Assembly (NCBI GenBank): GCA_020633435.1
Contig: JACKDP010000005.1
Coordinates: 558,001 to 622,000 of the forward strand
Length of the DNA: 64,000 nucleotides
Origin: Myxococcales bacterium
GTDB lineage: Bacteria > Myxococcota_A > Bradymonadia > UBA7976 > UBA1532
Reading direction: 5' to 3'
Below the pieces are notes generated by a model. That model made no database searches and had not been told where the DNA came from. It saw only the letters and a program-made list of their open reading frames with translations. The position numbers and the translations under genes were made by a program. Positions 17,655-26,481 of the stretch are shown in pieces. Numbering within the stretch: position 1 is the first letter of the stretch; each line of letters opens with the position of its first letter.

Positions 17655-18295
17655 GCGTCACCGTCCGGGGGCGGCGCGGAGAGCAGGTCGAGGAGCAGCA
17701 GGGACGCCTCCTCCATCTCCATGGCCAGGCGATCGAGGCGCGAGAGCAGGTACTTGTAGCCGAGGAAGGCCGGGATGGCGGCCGAGAGGCCAGCGGCGGT
17801 GGTCATCAGGGCCGCCCAGATGCCGTTGGCGAGGCTGCCGGGGTTGACGGGGCCCGCGGCGTCGCCGACCTCGGCCACGACCGTGCGGAACACCTCGATC
17901 ATGCCCACGACGGTGCCGAGCAGGCCCAGCAGGGGGCTGACCGCCGCGATGGTGCCCAGCACCTCCACGAAGCGGCCCAGGTGGGCCACCTCGAGGCGAC
18001 CGACCTCCTCGAAGGCCTCCTTGATGACCTCGCGGGGCCGGCCCGCGTGGCGGACGCCGGCCGCGACGACCCGGGAGACCGCCGAGGGGTTGCCTTCACA
18101 GAGGGTGACGGCCTCGGCGGCGCGGCCCTCCTTCACCTTCCGGCGGATGAGGGCCAGGAAGTCGCGGGGCACGACCTTCGATGACTGCAGGGCCCAGGCG
18201 CGCTCGAGGAAGACCGCCAGGGCCACCACCGAGAACACCAGGATGGGCACCATCAGGGGGCCGCCCTGCTTCAGGAAGCCCCAGAGCTCGTTCAT
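17651..18295 (-). CDS. ExbB/TolQ/MotA-type proton channel protein
   Basis: 214 aa with three membrane helices: residues ~13-34, ~110-140 (VLGTIAAVSPLLGLLGTVVGMIEVF) and ~155-180 (GIWAALMTTAAGLSAAIPAFL). The SPLLGLLGTVVGMI and ALxTTAxGL motifs are the MotA/TolQ/ExbB signature. The start overlaps the stop of the thioredoxin-fold lipoprotein and the stop overlaps the ExbD start. This makes a three-gene overlapping operon that continues toward FtsB. Confidence 0.95.
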   Translation of the reverse strand: MNELWGFLKQGGPLMVPILVFSVVALAVFLERAWALQSSKVVPRDFLALIRRKVKEGRAAEAVTLCEGNPSAVSRVVAAGVRHAGRPREVIKEAFEEVGRLEVAHLGRFVEVLGTIAAVSPLLGLLGTVVGMIEVFRTVVAEVGDAAGPVNPGSLANGIWAALMTTAAGLSAAIPAFLGYKYLLSRLDRLAMEMEEASLLLLDLLSAPPPDGDA

Positions 18296-18813
18296 CGTGC
18301 CTCCTCGGAGAGCTCGATCACCCGCCGGCGCAGGTGATCGATGGGGGTCGCGCCATGGAACACTTCAACGAATCGCCCCCTCGTGTCGAGCAGGTACGAG
18401 GTCGGCACCGCAGCCACCCGCCCGAACGGCGTGTAGCCCTGGCGCGTGCCGTCATCGGCGAGGACGACGGGGAAGCTGACGGGGACCACCTGCAGGAAGG
18501 GCGGCAGCAGCTCCGTCGGCGAGAGATCCATGCTCACCGCCACGACGGCCAGCTCGGGCAGCTCGTCGCTCAGGGCCGACAGGGCCGGCAGATCCTCCAG
18601 GCTCGGCGGCGCCCAGGTGGCGAAGTAGTTCACCAGCACCACCCGCGGCCGCAGCCGCGAGAGCTGCACGATCTCGCCGTCCAGGGTGGGCAGCGCGAAG
18701 TCGATGGTCTCGGCCGGGCGGCCATCCGGGCCGCTCACCGGCGGCGGGATGCCCGACGGGCCCCGGCCGCCGCAGGCGGTCAGGCAGGTCGCGACCAGGA
18801 GGAGCGAGCGCAT
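18292..18813 (-). CDS. TlpA-like thioredoxin-fold lipoprotein lacking both active-site cysteines
   Basis: 173 aa from ATG 18813, with lipobox LTAC (Cys14). The fold is TlpA/AhpC-like: FALPTLDGEIVQLSRLRPRVVLVNYFATWAPPSLEDLPAL, then AVVAVSMDLSPTELLP, VPTSYLLDTRGRFVEVFHGA with the conserved cis-Pro loop. Where the family has WCxxC, this protein has W67-A-P-P-S71, so both redox cysteines are gone while the surrounding residues are kept. It cannot act as a disulfide reductase; a binding or chaperone role with the ExbBD motor encoded downstream is more likely (inference). Confidence 0.87.
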   Translation of the reverse strand: MRSLLLVATCLTACGGRGPSGIPPPVSGPDGRPAETIDFALPTLDGEIVQLSRLRPRVVLVNYFATWAPPSLEDLPALSALSDELPELAVVAVSMDLSPTELLPPFLQVVPVSFPVVLADDGTRQGYTPFGRVAAVPTSYLLDTRGRFVEVFHGATPIDHLRRRVIELSEEAR

Positions 18814-18933
18814 GAGCCGGGTGATCTCCAGTGCCGGGGCAGGGGGCGAGGCGCGCCGACGTGTACTCAACGTTTCGTCGCGGCCCCGGTCAAGGTAAAC
18901 GAGAGGGGACATCCACCGCGCCCCGGGTCGCCC

Positions 18934-19776
18934 ATGCAACCGCTCCACCGTCTCCTGGCCTTCCTCGCCGCTGGCTTCGCGCTCACCGGGTGCGTCGATC
19001 CCGACCTGCGCCGCGGCCAGGAGGCCCTCGGCCAGGGGCGCTACCCTCTCGCGATCCAGCACCTGGAGCGCGCCCGGGCGCGGGATCCGGAGGACGTGGA
19101 GGTGCTGCAGGGCCTGGCGAGCGCCCACCGCAGCATCGCGCTGGGGGAGCTGGCGGCGGGCCGCTGCGACGCCGCGGCCGGGCAGATCGCGGCCGCGGAC
19201 GCCCTCACGCCGCCGGAGCTGGTGGATCACCAGGCCCTGCTGGCCTGCCGTGAGCGCATCGGGGGCTCGCCGGCGACCCGCATCGCCGAGCTGGAGCGCC
19301 TGGTGGCGGCCGGCGACCAGCGCGCGCGCATCCTGCGCATGCTCATGCAGCTCTACCTCGACCAGGGCCGCCACACCGACGCCGTGCGGCTGCTCGACCG
19401 CCTGGAGGCCCGCTTCGCCCTCACCACCGACGACCGGCGCAAGCTCGCCGACGTCTTCCTGCAGACGGGCCAGACCGACGCCGCGCTGAAGCAGCTCTAC
19501 CGCGTCAAGGCGGACGACCCCTCCGATCCGCTGGTGCGGCTCAAGCTGGCGGAGCTGCTGGAGGCGCGGGGGCAGCTCCCCGAGGCGGAGCAGATGTACC
19601 GGGCGCTGGCCGCGGACTACCGCACCAACCCCGTCGTGTTCCTGCGGCTGGCGGCCTTCCTGCGCCGCCGGGGCGACGTGGCCGGGGCGGCTGAAGCCCA
19701 GGCCACCGCCGACCGCCTACGGGGCATCGAGCCCGACCAGCGCACCTTGCGGGACCTGCCCCGTAGTCGAAAGTAG
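18934..19776 (+). CDS. TPR-repeat lipoprotein
   Basis: 280 aa from ATG 18934. Lipoprotein signal (LAFLAAGFALTGC), then tandem TPR motifs (RRGQEALGQGRYPLAIQHLERARARDPEDVEVLQGLASAH; ILRMLMQLYLDQGRHTDAVRLLDRLEARF; LRLAAFLRRRGDVAGAAEAQAT). TPR lipoproteins of this size commonly scaffold envelope complexes. It is divergent from the TlpA-like/ExbBD operon across a 120-bp shared promoter region, a hint of a related envelope function. Confidence 0.82.
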   Translation: MQPLHRLLAFLAAGFALTGCVDPDLRRGQEALGQGRYPLAIQHLERARARDPEDVEVLQGLASAHRSIALGELAAGRCDAAAGQIAAADALTPPELVDHQALLACRERIGGSPATRIAELERLVAAGDQRARILRMLMQLYLDQGRHTDAVRLLDRLEARFALTTDDRRKLADVFLQTGQTDAALKQLYRVKADDPSDPLVRLKLAELLEARGQLPEAEQMYRALAADYRTNPVVFLRLAAFLRRRGDVAGAAEAQATADRLRGIEPDQRTLRDLPRSRK

Positions 19777-19797
19777 CGGCACTGAAAGGCTTTTTGC

Positions 19798-20682
19798 CTA
19801 CTCGGCCTTGAGCTGCTCGAAGCGCTGTCGGGCCTGGCGGGCGAGGGGACTCTGGCGGTACCGGTCGAAGAACCGGAAGTAGAGGTCCTTCGCCGTCCGC
19901 TTCTCGCCCATCCGGTCGTGGGCGTAGGCCAGGTGGTAGCTGGCCTCGGAGCGCACCTTGTACTCCTGGTCGTGGCCGAGGGCCTCGCGCAGCAGGTTGG
20001 CGGCCCGGGGGTAGTCCTTGAGCCGCAGGGCCGACATGCCCTGGTAGAAGAGCAGGAGCCCCAGGTGGGCGGGCTCGGCGTTGTACTCCAGCGACTTCAG
20101 GAAGGCCTCGTCGGCCTTGTCGAAGTTGCCCTGGTTGTAGAGCTCGAGGCCGCGCTTGTACTTGTCCTCGGCGACCTCGGCGCGGAAGCGGACGATGAGG
20201 TCCTCCAGCAGCCCCGAGAAGCGCACCGCGCGCAGGTTGCTGAACTTGGCGACGGCGGCCTCCTTGTTGCCGTCCTTCACCAGGCGCTCGAACTCCATCA
20301 GCTCGCGCTCGATCTGCTTCCAGCGGCCGAGATCCGCCTTCAGCTCGGCGATCTCGCGCTTGTAGCCCGAGACCTCCTTCTCCTGGAGCTGGCGGTCGAC
20401 CTGGTACTTCTCCACCCGCGTCTCGAACGTGAGGTACAGCCCCGAGAAGACCAGGGCCGTGAAGATCACGTAGGCGGCGATGGAGTTGAGGAAGGAGCGG
20501 CGCTCGGTCCTGGCCTGGCGGTCGACGACCGTCTTGACCTCGGCGCCCAGCGTCTTGATGAGGTTGTCGGTCCGGTTGACGACGTTGCGGGCGGTGACGA
20601 CCTCCTCGCGGAGGCGGGCCAGCTCTTCCAGCAGCATCTCACGCGGGACGCCGACGTCGTCTTCGGTCGGGGGGTGGTCCAT
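19798..20682 (-). CDS. Single-pass membrane protein with coiled coils and C-terminal TPR repeats
   Basis: 294 aa. An N-terminal cytosolic coiled coil (LLEELARLREEVVTARNVVNRTDNLIKTLGAEVKTVVD) precedes one membrane helix (SIAAYVIFTALVFSGLYLTF, about residues 67-86). A periplasmic coiled coil follows, then TPR-like repeats from ~170 (KRGLELYNQGNFDKADEAFLKSLEYN; YQGMSALRLKDYPRAANLLREAL; YHLAYAHDRMGEKRTAKDLYFRFF). It converges with the TPR lipoprotein, stops 22 bp apart. No enzyme motif is present; a structural role in the envelope is likely. Confidence 0.78.
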   Translation of the reverse strand: MDHPPTEDDVGVPREMLLEELARLREEVVTARNVVNRTDNLIKTLGAEVKTVVDRQARTERRSFLNSIAAYVIFTALVFSGLYLTFETRVEKYQVDRQLQEKEVSGYKREIAELKADLGRWKQIERELMEFERLVKDGNKEAAVAKFSNLRAVRFSGLLEDLIVRFRAEVAEDKYKRGLELYNQGNFDKADEAFLKSLEYNAEPAHLGLLLFYQGMSALRLKDYPRAANLLREALGHDQEYKVRSEASYHLAYAHDRMGEKRTAKDLYFRFFDRYRQSPLARQARQRFEQLKAE

Positions 20683-20732
20683 GGCGGGCGCAGCCTACCC
20701 GAGCCGGGCCGGCCGCTCAAGAAAGCCCTTGG

Positions 20733-22502
20733 TCAGGGACCGGCAGGGGCGTCGGTCGGGGGCGCCTCGGCGGGGGGGACGCCGGCGTCGGTGCCGCCCG
20801 CGTTGGACTGGCCGTCCAGGGCCACCAGGAACTCGACGAAGACGTCGGCGCCGGCGGGGGGCGGGTTGTTCAGGCGGACCACCGCGCCACCGGCGCAGCC
20901 CGACTGCCCCAGCTCCAGCGACCACTGGTCGGCGGGCAGGACGCGGGGCGGGATGATCTCCTCGCACTTGCCGCCCTGCTCGATGGAGAGCTGGCACTCC
21001 ATGCGGACGCGCACCGAGTAGTTGCCCAGGTTGGCGAGCTCCTCGGCGGTGGCGCAGGCGTGGGCCGGCACGTCGCCGGCGGCCGGGACCATGCAGGCCG
21101 GGGGCTTGTCGAGGCAGTAGGTGCCGATGAGCTTGGAGACCTGCTCCTTGATGCGGCCGAGGGGGCCGGCGAAGTCGTTCACGCAGATGTGCACGCACTC
21201 GGTCGGGTCGTTGGGATCCGCGCCGGCCGGGCAGCCGATGCCGTTGCCGTCCTCGGCGAAGAGCTCGGTGAGCTGCAGGTAGCGGCGGCCCGAGAAGGCC
21301 TCGCCGTTCGCCGACTCGCAGGACGTCTGGATCTCGCCGCGACAGGCGCCGTTGGGGCAGCAGGCCTCGGTGTCCTTGAGGGCCGGGTTGAAGGCCGGAT
21401 CGTCGGGGTTGCAGCCGGGGTTCTCCGGGGTGCCCGGGTTGTAGGTCACCTCGTTGCCCTGGTCGGTGAAGGCCCGCAGGCCCACGACCGCCGCCACCAC
21501 GATGGACTCCAGGGGCTGCGCCTTGAGGCCCGTCAGGAAGCGGTAGTAGTCCTCGACCGGGGTCAGGTTGCCGCGGAACCACTCGCAGTTGCTGTTGGCG
21601 GCGCGGCTGATGATGCAGCGCTCGACGCGGCAGGCCTCGGCGTCCAGATCGCCGCACTCGGCGCGGAAGCACTCGGCCGGGCTGCGGCCGCCGCAGAGCT
21701 CGCCGTCGCGGTAGCCGTCGGGCACGCCGTCGCCGTCGCCATCGCCCGAGCCGTACTTGCAGATCACGCGGCGGCTGTCGGTGGGGTTGGTGGCCGGGTC
21801 GGAGCAGTCGTTCTCATCGGTGATGAAGATGACGACCAGCACCGCATCGGGGCGCAGGAAGACCGGCTCCGGCGTCTCCGGGGGGATGACGCAGGCGGGG
21901 TTGTAGGTGCCGTCCTCGTTGCAGCACTGCGAGAAGAGGCCGCGGTTGGGGCCGTGGCAGGACAGGGCGAGGCGCATGGCCTCCAGGCCCTTCTCGAAGC
22001 CGTCGCCGCCGGTGCCGAGGGTCGCCAGGCAGCGGAACGCCTTCTCGAGGTCGGCCTGCGTATCCACCTGATCCGACTGGATGATCAGGGGGAGGTTGGC
22101 CGGGCAGTCGGCGGTGTCGGGGATGAGGGGCTGGTCGTTCTCGTCCTTGCAGTTCAAGGACGCCACCGGCTCGGCCGGGGTGTTGAGGAACGCGCCCTTC
22201 TGCCCGGCGGTCTGCATGTCGGTGCTGGTCACCGCGATGCGGTAGTCCGCGGCGGCCCCCAGCTCCTGGAAGAGGAACTCGGAGAAGGCGCGGAAGTTCG
22301 CCGTGAGGTTGCGCTGCTCCTGGCACATGGACCCGGAGTTGTCGACCACGAAGAGGAAGTCGAGCTTCGTCTTCGCGGGCAGGCGGTTCTCCTGTCGGTT
22401 GACCGCGGTGACCACGTTGTCCAGCCGATCGACCGGGTGGCCGTTGCAGCCCGCCAGCGCCGCCGCCAGCGAAAGACCCAGAAGGCCCAGGCTCCGTCCC
22501 AT
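20733..22502 (-). CDS. vWA-domain lipoprotein
   Basis: 589 aa from ATG 22502, chosen for GAGGGG at 8-nt spacing over the in-frame GTG at 22529. Lipobox region LAAALAGC. Residues ~45-260 form a von Willebrand A domain: TKLDFLFVVDNSGSMCQEQ holds the DxSxS MIDAS metal site and VLVVIFITDENDCS a later strand. The rest is Cys-rich, with a short Asp/Gly calcium-like loop (GSGDGDGDGVPDGY). The C-terminus is an Ala/Pro/Thr tail. It is a likely outer-surface adhesin-type protein anchored by lipid; the partner is unknown. Confidence 0.85.
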   Translation of the reverse strand: MGRSLGLLGLSLAAALAGCNGHPVDRLDNVVTAVNRQENRLPAKTKLDFLFVVDNSGSMCQEQRNLTANFRAFSEFLFQELGAAADYRIAVTSTDMQTAGQKGAFLNTPAEPVASLNCKDENDQPLIPDTADCPANLPLIIQSDQVDTQADLEKAFRCLATLGTGGDGFEKGLEAMRLALSCHGPNRGLFSQCCNEDGTYNPACVIPPETPEPVFLRPDAVLVVIFITDENDCSDPATNPTDSRRVICKYGSGDGDGDGVPDGYRDGELCGGRSPAECFRAECGDLDAEACRVERCIISRAANSNCEWFRGNLTPVEDYYRFLTGLKAQPLESIVVAAVVGLRAFTDQGNEVTYNPGTPENPGCNPDDPAFNPALKDTEACCPNGACRGEIQTSCESANGEAFSGRRYLQLTELFAEDGNGIGCPAGADPNDPTECVHICVNDFAGPLGRIKEQVSKLIGTYCLDKPPACMVPAAGDVPAHACATAEELANLGNYSVRVRMECQLSIEQGGKCEEIIPPRVLPADQWSLELGQSGCAGGAVVRLNNPPPAGADVFVEFLVALDGQSNAGGTDAGVPPAEAPPTDAPAGP

Positions 22503-22765
22503 TTGAAGCTTCCCCTCGTTCTGGCGCACGCCGCCGCCGGAGCCCTCTCCGACCGCGGCCTGGCACGCTCATCCCCGGCGCGCCGCCGACACCCTAACCA
22601 CGGCGTCCCGATGGCGTCAATCCGAGCGATCCCGCCCGGTTGCGTCCATCGGCCGGGGCGGGGAATCCGCGCGCCTTCGACCTGGGCACAAGGTAGGCGG
22701 ACTGGCCGGCGAGGGCAAAGAGATCGGTACGGCAGGGGCAGGGGATGCAGAAATCGGCACCCCGT
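22503..22765. promoter_or_regulatory. Non-coding gap upstream of the vWA lipoprotein gene
   Basis: 263 bp between two co-directional minus-strand genes. It holds the GAGGGG ribosome-binding site of the vWA gene next to 22502 and must contain its promoter. No convincing -35/-10 pair or hairpin was identified by eye. Confidence 0.3.
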
Positions 22766-23782
22766 TCAGGAGGACGGCATGCCCTCGCGCACGACCCGCC
22801 CGAGGCGCACCTTGCCGCCCAGCAGGAAGGCCAGGCCGAAGGCGAGCTGGACGGCCACCTGGGCGACGTGCAGCACCACCGTGAAGACCAGCATGTTGTC
22901 GCGGCTCGCGGGGGAGAGCACCAGCAGGGCGAAGCTCGCCTTCACCGCCAGCTCGAAGCTGCCCGCGAAGCCTGGGCCGGCCGGCACCATGATGCCGACG
23001 ACCAGCACCGTGAGCAGCGCGAAGGCGCCCATGAGCGTCATGTCGGGGATGTGGCAGGCCTCGGCCATGAGCTTCACGCCGACGCCCTGCAGGGCCCAGT
23101 AGATGGCGGTGATGGCCAGGAAGCCGAGCAGGCGGCGGCGATCGGGCAGGACCTTGAGCCCCTCCAGGAACGACTCCAGGAGGCCGATGGCCTTCTCGGT
23201 GAGGCCCGCGTGGATGCGGCGGCCGATGGCGGAGAGCAGCCGGATGGTGGCCTGCTGCTTGACGTAGGCCGCGATGAGGACGGCCAGGAGCGTCACGAAG
23301 AACAGGCCGGCGCCATAGGCCCCGACGCGCACGGCGCCCACGGCCGGGTGGCCGCTCTCGGGGAGCAGCGAGATGAACACGAAGAAGAGGCCCACGAAGA
23401 TGACGCCGTCGATGACGCGCTCGACCACGACGGTGGCCAGGGCCCCCGAGGCGGTGACGCCCGCCTGCCCCCGCACCAGGTACGGCCGCACGAACTCCCC
23501 GAGCCGCAAGGGAAAAGCCGTGATGCACATGTAGCCGATGGCGCCCGCCGAGGTGATGGAGCGCCAGCCGATGGGGCCGAGGGCGCGCACCAGCAGGCCC
23601 CAGCGCAGGATGCGCAGGACGTGGGCGACGGCGAAGAGGGCCACGTAGCCGAGCGCCGGCGCCACCTGCACATGGCGCAGCTTGTCGCCGAGCGTCGCGA
23701 AGTCCTCCCCGCGGAACGCCAGCCACACCATGCCCGCGCCCAGGGCGATGGAGATCACGTACTTGATGAACAACCCGCGCAA
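22766..23782 (-). CDS. Lysylphosphatidylglycerol-synthase-TM / UPF0104-like flippase membrane protein
   Basis: 338 aa from TTG 23782, which has GAGGGG at 6-nt spacing; the longer in-frame extension is His/Ala/Gly-rich and unlikely to be coding. About eight membrane helices are visible (YVISIALGAGMVWLAF, PALGYVALFAVAHVLRILRW, VIFVGLFFVFISLL, LLGFLAITAIYWALQGVGVKLM, LLTVLVVGIMVPAGPGFAGSFE). RxxR(W)xxLxxxxG, AFPLRLGEFVRPYL and the PAGPGFAGSFE motif are typical of the MprF-TM/AglD family. The family moves or modifies lipids or lipid-linked sugars; the substrate is not evident. Confidence 0.85.
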   Translation of the reverse strand: MRGLFIKYVISIALGAGMVWLAFRGEDFATLGDKLRHVQVAPALGYVALFAVAHVLRILRWGLLVRALGPIGWRSITSAGAIGYMCITAFPLRLGEFVRPYLVRGQAGVTASGALATVVVERVIDGVIFVGLFFVFISLLPESGHPAVGAVRVGAYGAGLFFVTLLAVLIAAYVKQQATIRLLSAIGRRIHAGLTEKAIGLLESFLEGLKVLPDRRRLLGFLAITAIYWALQGVGVKLMAEACHIPDMTLMGAFALLTVLVVGIMVPAGPGFAGSFELAVKASFALLVLSPASRDNMLVFTVVLHVAQVAVQLAFGLAFLLGGKVRLGRVVREGMPSS

Positions 23783-24009
23783 GAGAGCCCCCTCGGAGAT
23801 CCGGCGCACCCTACGGTGTGGCCGCCCCCCCGTCCAGCCAGCAGTTGCGTGCGCCCCCGTGGCATGCGCCCCTGGCATGGCCGGGGACGGCGACGCGCCG
23901 CCGGCCGCGGCCGACCTGCGAAGATGCGCGTGCGGCCGTTGACGATCGACGGCGGATGGGCGACGCTGTGTCTACCTGTCCTGGCTCGATGAATGAGGGA
24001 CCGACGGCG

Positions 24010-24381
24010 ATGTCCGGCGAGAAGCGCAAAGTGATGATCGTCGACGACAACATCATCAACCTGATGATCGCCGAGGAGTTGCTGGTCAACCACGGCTACG
24101 ACGTCGTCAAGATTTCCGCCCCGCACGGGTGCGTCGCCAAGCTCGACTACGAGCAGCCCGACGTCCTCCTCATCGACATCACGATGCCCCGGCTGCCGGC
24201 CGACGACGTGATCGAAGCCATCCGCAACTCCCCGGATCACGAGGACCTCATCGTCGTCCTCTACGCCGACATGGAGGCGGAGGCCCTCGAGAAGATCTGC
24301 CACGCCAAGGACATCAACGGGTACTTCTGCAAGTCGATGGATGTGACCCGCCTGCCCGAGTTCATCGACCGCTTCTTCTAG
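24010..24381 (+). CDS. Single-domain response regulator (receiver only)
   Basis: 123 aa from ATG 24010; an in-frame ATG at 23992 would add six residues. The receiver fold is complete: VMIVDDN (acidic pair D12/D13), phospho-acceptor D56 (LLIDITMP) and K108 (YFCKS). The usual switch Thr/Ser after strand 4 is replaced by Tyr85 (VVLYADM), which may alter signalling output. No output domain is attached and no kinase gene adjoins it. It probably acts by protein contact, as CheY-like proteins do. Confidence 0.88.
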   Translation: MSGEKRKVMIVDDNIINLMIAEELLVNHGYDVVKISAPHGCVAKLDYEQPDVLLIDITMPRLPADDVIEAIRNSPDHEDLIVVLYADMEAEALEKICHAKDINGYFCKSMDVTRLPEFIDRFF

Positions 24382-24416
24382 ACCCCCCGCCCAGGGGCTC
24401 GTTTTCCTTCAGGTTT

Positions 24417-26426
24417 TCAGCACCGGTCGGCGGAGGCGCCTCGGCGGCGTCGCCAGCCCAGCGCCATCAGCAGCAGCCCGAGGAGCAGGCCGCCGCCCGG
24501 CTGGCCGGGGCCCTGGCGGCAGCCGTCGCCCCCCGCCGTGACGGTGACGCCGCCCGCCGCGGCGTCGGCGGGCGAGGCATCGGGGCCGTCGGGCGGGTCG
24601 GTCGCGTCGGTCGGCGTCGCGTCGGCCGGGGTCGGCGGGCTCGCGTCGGGGCCGGCGTCCGCGAGGAGCGCGGCGTCGGGGCCGGCGTCGGCCGCCCCGG
24701 CGTCCACCACGCCGGCGTCCCCACCGCAGCCCTCGTCGACGCGCCCATCGCAGTCGGCGTCGCGCCCGTCGCAGGCCTCGGCCTGACCCGGCCCCCGCGT
24801 GGCGTCATCGGGGGCGCAGTCCGTAGCGTCGCAGTCGCCGTCGCCGTCGGCGTCGGGGCAGCCGCTGCAGGTGCCAAAGGGCTCGCTGGCGTCGTCGATG
24901 AGGGCGCAGCGCTGGCCTGACTGGCAGTCGGCCGGCCCCGTGCAGACCGTCTGACACCGCGGGCCGGCCCCGTCATCCTGGCAGAACGCCCCGTCCGCGC
25001 AGGCCACCCGCCGGGGGTCGCAGGCCGCGCCCAGGGCGCGGTCGTCGCTCGCGCGGCAGTAGCGACCACCGAACGTCGCCGGCAGGCACGCCGCGCCCGC
25101 GCCGCAGTCACCGCCCGTCAGCGCGCAGTCGTCGGGCGGCGTGCAGGCCCGCCAGGCCTCGCCGCAGGCGGTGTTCGCGCAGGCGTTGTAGGGCACCGGA
25201 TCGCCCTGGAAGGCGGCGCAGGCCTCGGCCACGCAGGCGGCCAGCCCGTCGTAGGCCGCGCGGGCGTCCGCCGTGGCGTCCTCGTAGCACGCGAAGCTGC
25301 AGGCCCGGTCGCGGCAGCCGCCCAGGCAGGCCAGCAGGCCGCCGCAGTCCGCGTCGCCCGGGGGCAGATCGCTCAGGCAGGCGCCCCAGGGCTCGGGGCA
25401 CCGCTCGGCCAGGCAGGCGCCCTGATCCGGCGCGCCGTCGCACTGCATCGCGCCGCAGGCCACCACCGCCTCGTAGCGCGCCCGCGACTCGGCGCCCGCC
25501 GCCTCGAAGCACCGGATGGTGCAGCCGACGCCCCCGTTGCAGCCCGTCAGGCACTCGATGAGCGACCGGCAGCCGGCGGGCGCCTGGCAGCCCAGGGGGT
25601 CGCAGACGCCGTTGTCCCCGCAGGCCGCCGCGCACTCGCAGGCGTCGCCGGCCCGGCAGTCCGCGCCCACGCCCATCGTGCGGTCGATGAAGCCCGCCAT
25701 GGCGTCGACGCGCACCTGGATGGAGCCGCCCGCGCAGGGCGCCCCGCCGAAGACCGAGCTGTTGATCCCCACGACCTCGAGGCCGCCGTCGACGGGGTGC
25801 AGGGCCGGGCCCCCGGAGTCGCCGTAGCAGACGCTGCGGCCGTCGCTGACGCTGACGAAGAGCGTCGCCCCCAGATCCGCCAGGCCCAGCGTGGCCCGGC
25901 GCTTCAGGCCGCCGCCCCGCTGGGCCACCCCGTCGTCGACGCCGAAGCCCACGTACACCAGCTCTTCGCCGCGGAGGGGCGCGAGATCGGCCCGCCGCAG
26001 GGGGATGGGCGCCACGTCGTCCACGGCCTCCGCCAGCTCGACGAGGGCCACGTCGTACAGGCCCACGGCGGCCCCCAGCGCGAACTGCGGGTGCGGGCGC
26101 AGGCGCCGCACGGGCACGAACCGGCCCGGCGGGCGCTGGCCGTTGCGGGAGACGGCATCGTCGCCCAGGTAGAACAGCGTCCGGTCGGCCCGGCGGCCCG
26201 CCACGCAGTGCGCGGCCGTCAGGGCCCAGCGGGGGTCGATGAGCGTCGCGGTGCAGAAGCTGCCCTGGTAGCGGCCACCCTCCTCCAGCGCCAGCGCGCC
26301 GACGGCGGGGTAGCCGGCCTCGCGCTCGCCGCCGACGATGGGCAGGGAGCGGGTGTCGAGGGGCGCGTCCGGGGCGGCGCAGGCGACGGCGAGGCAGCCC
26401 AGCAGGGGCAGGAGGCGGGTGCGCAC
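24417..26426 (-). CDS. Secreted trypsin-like serine protease with Cys-rich and MopE-like repeats and MYXO-CTERM-like tail
   Basis: 669 aa from GTG 26426 (GGAG at 6-nt spacing). Lipoprotein-like or Sec signal (LLGCLAVACAAPD). Mature chymotrypsin domain starts at IVGGEREAGYP with the triad H73 (TAAHC), D125 (YDVALVEL) and S204 (CYGDSGGPA). From ~260 a long Cys-rich region follows, and near the C-terminus there is one MopE-like unit (EACDGRDADCDGRVDEG). Then come DAGPDA repeats and the tail GGDGCRQGPGQPGG, LLLGLLLMALGW, RRRR. The Cys / hydrophobic / Arg order matches a MYXO-CTERM-like sorting tail, suggesting surface display. Confidence 0.9.
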   Translation of the reverse strand: MRTRLLPLLGCLAVACAAPDAPLDTRSLPIVGGEREAGYPAVGALALEEGGRYQGSFCTATLIDPRWALTAAHCVAGRRADRTLFYLGDDAVSRNGQRPPGRFVPVRRLRPHPQFALGAAVGLYDVALVELAEAVDDVAPIPLRRADLAPLRGEELVYVGFGVDDGVAQRGGGLKRRATLGLADLGATLFVSVSDGRSVCYGDSGGPALHPVDGGLEVVGINSSVFGGAPCAGGSIQVRVDAMAGFIDRTMGVGADCRAGDACECAAACGDNGVCDPLGCQAPAGCRSLIECLTGCNGGVGCTIRCFEAAGAESRARYEAVVACGAMQCDGAPDQGACLAERCPEPWGACLSDLPPGDADCGGLLACLGGCRDRACSFACYEDATADARAAYDGLAACVAEACAAFQGDPVPYNACANTACGEAWRACTPPDDCALTGGDCGAGAACLPATFGGRYCRASDDRALGAACDPRRVACADGAFCQDDGAGPRCQTVCTGPADCQSGQRCALIDDASEPFGTCSGCPDADGDGDCDATDCAPDDATRGPGQAEACDGRDADCDGRVDEGCGGDAGVVDAGAADAGPDAALLADAGPDASPPTPADATPTDATDPPDGPDASPADAAAGGVTVTAGGDGCRQGPGQPGGGLLLGLLLMALGWRRRRGASADRC

Positions 26427-26481
26427 GGGCGGCTCCTGGGACGGGAGCCCGGAGCCTAGCCCATCGCGCGGGTGGGATGCT

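Noticed and set aside
19787..19799. AGGC-TTTTT-GCCT mini hairpin between convergent TPR genes as a terminator
   Set aside because: Only four base pairs, no T-run after the stem; it overlaps the stop of the minus-strand gene.
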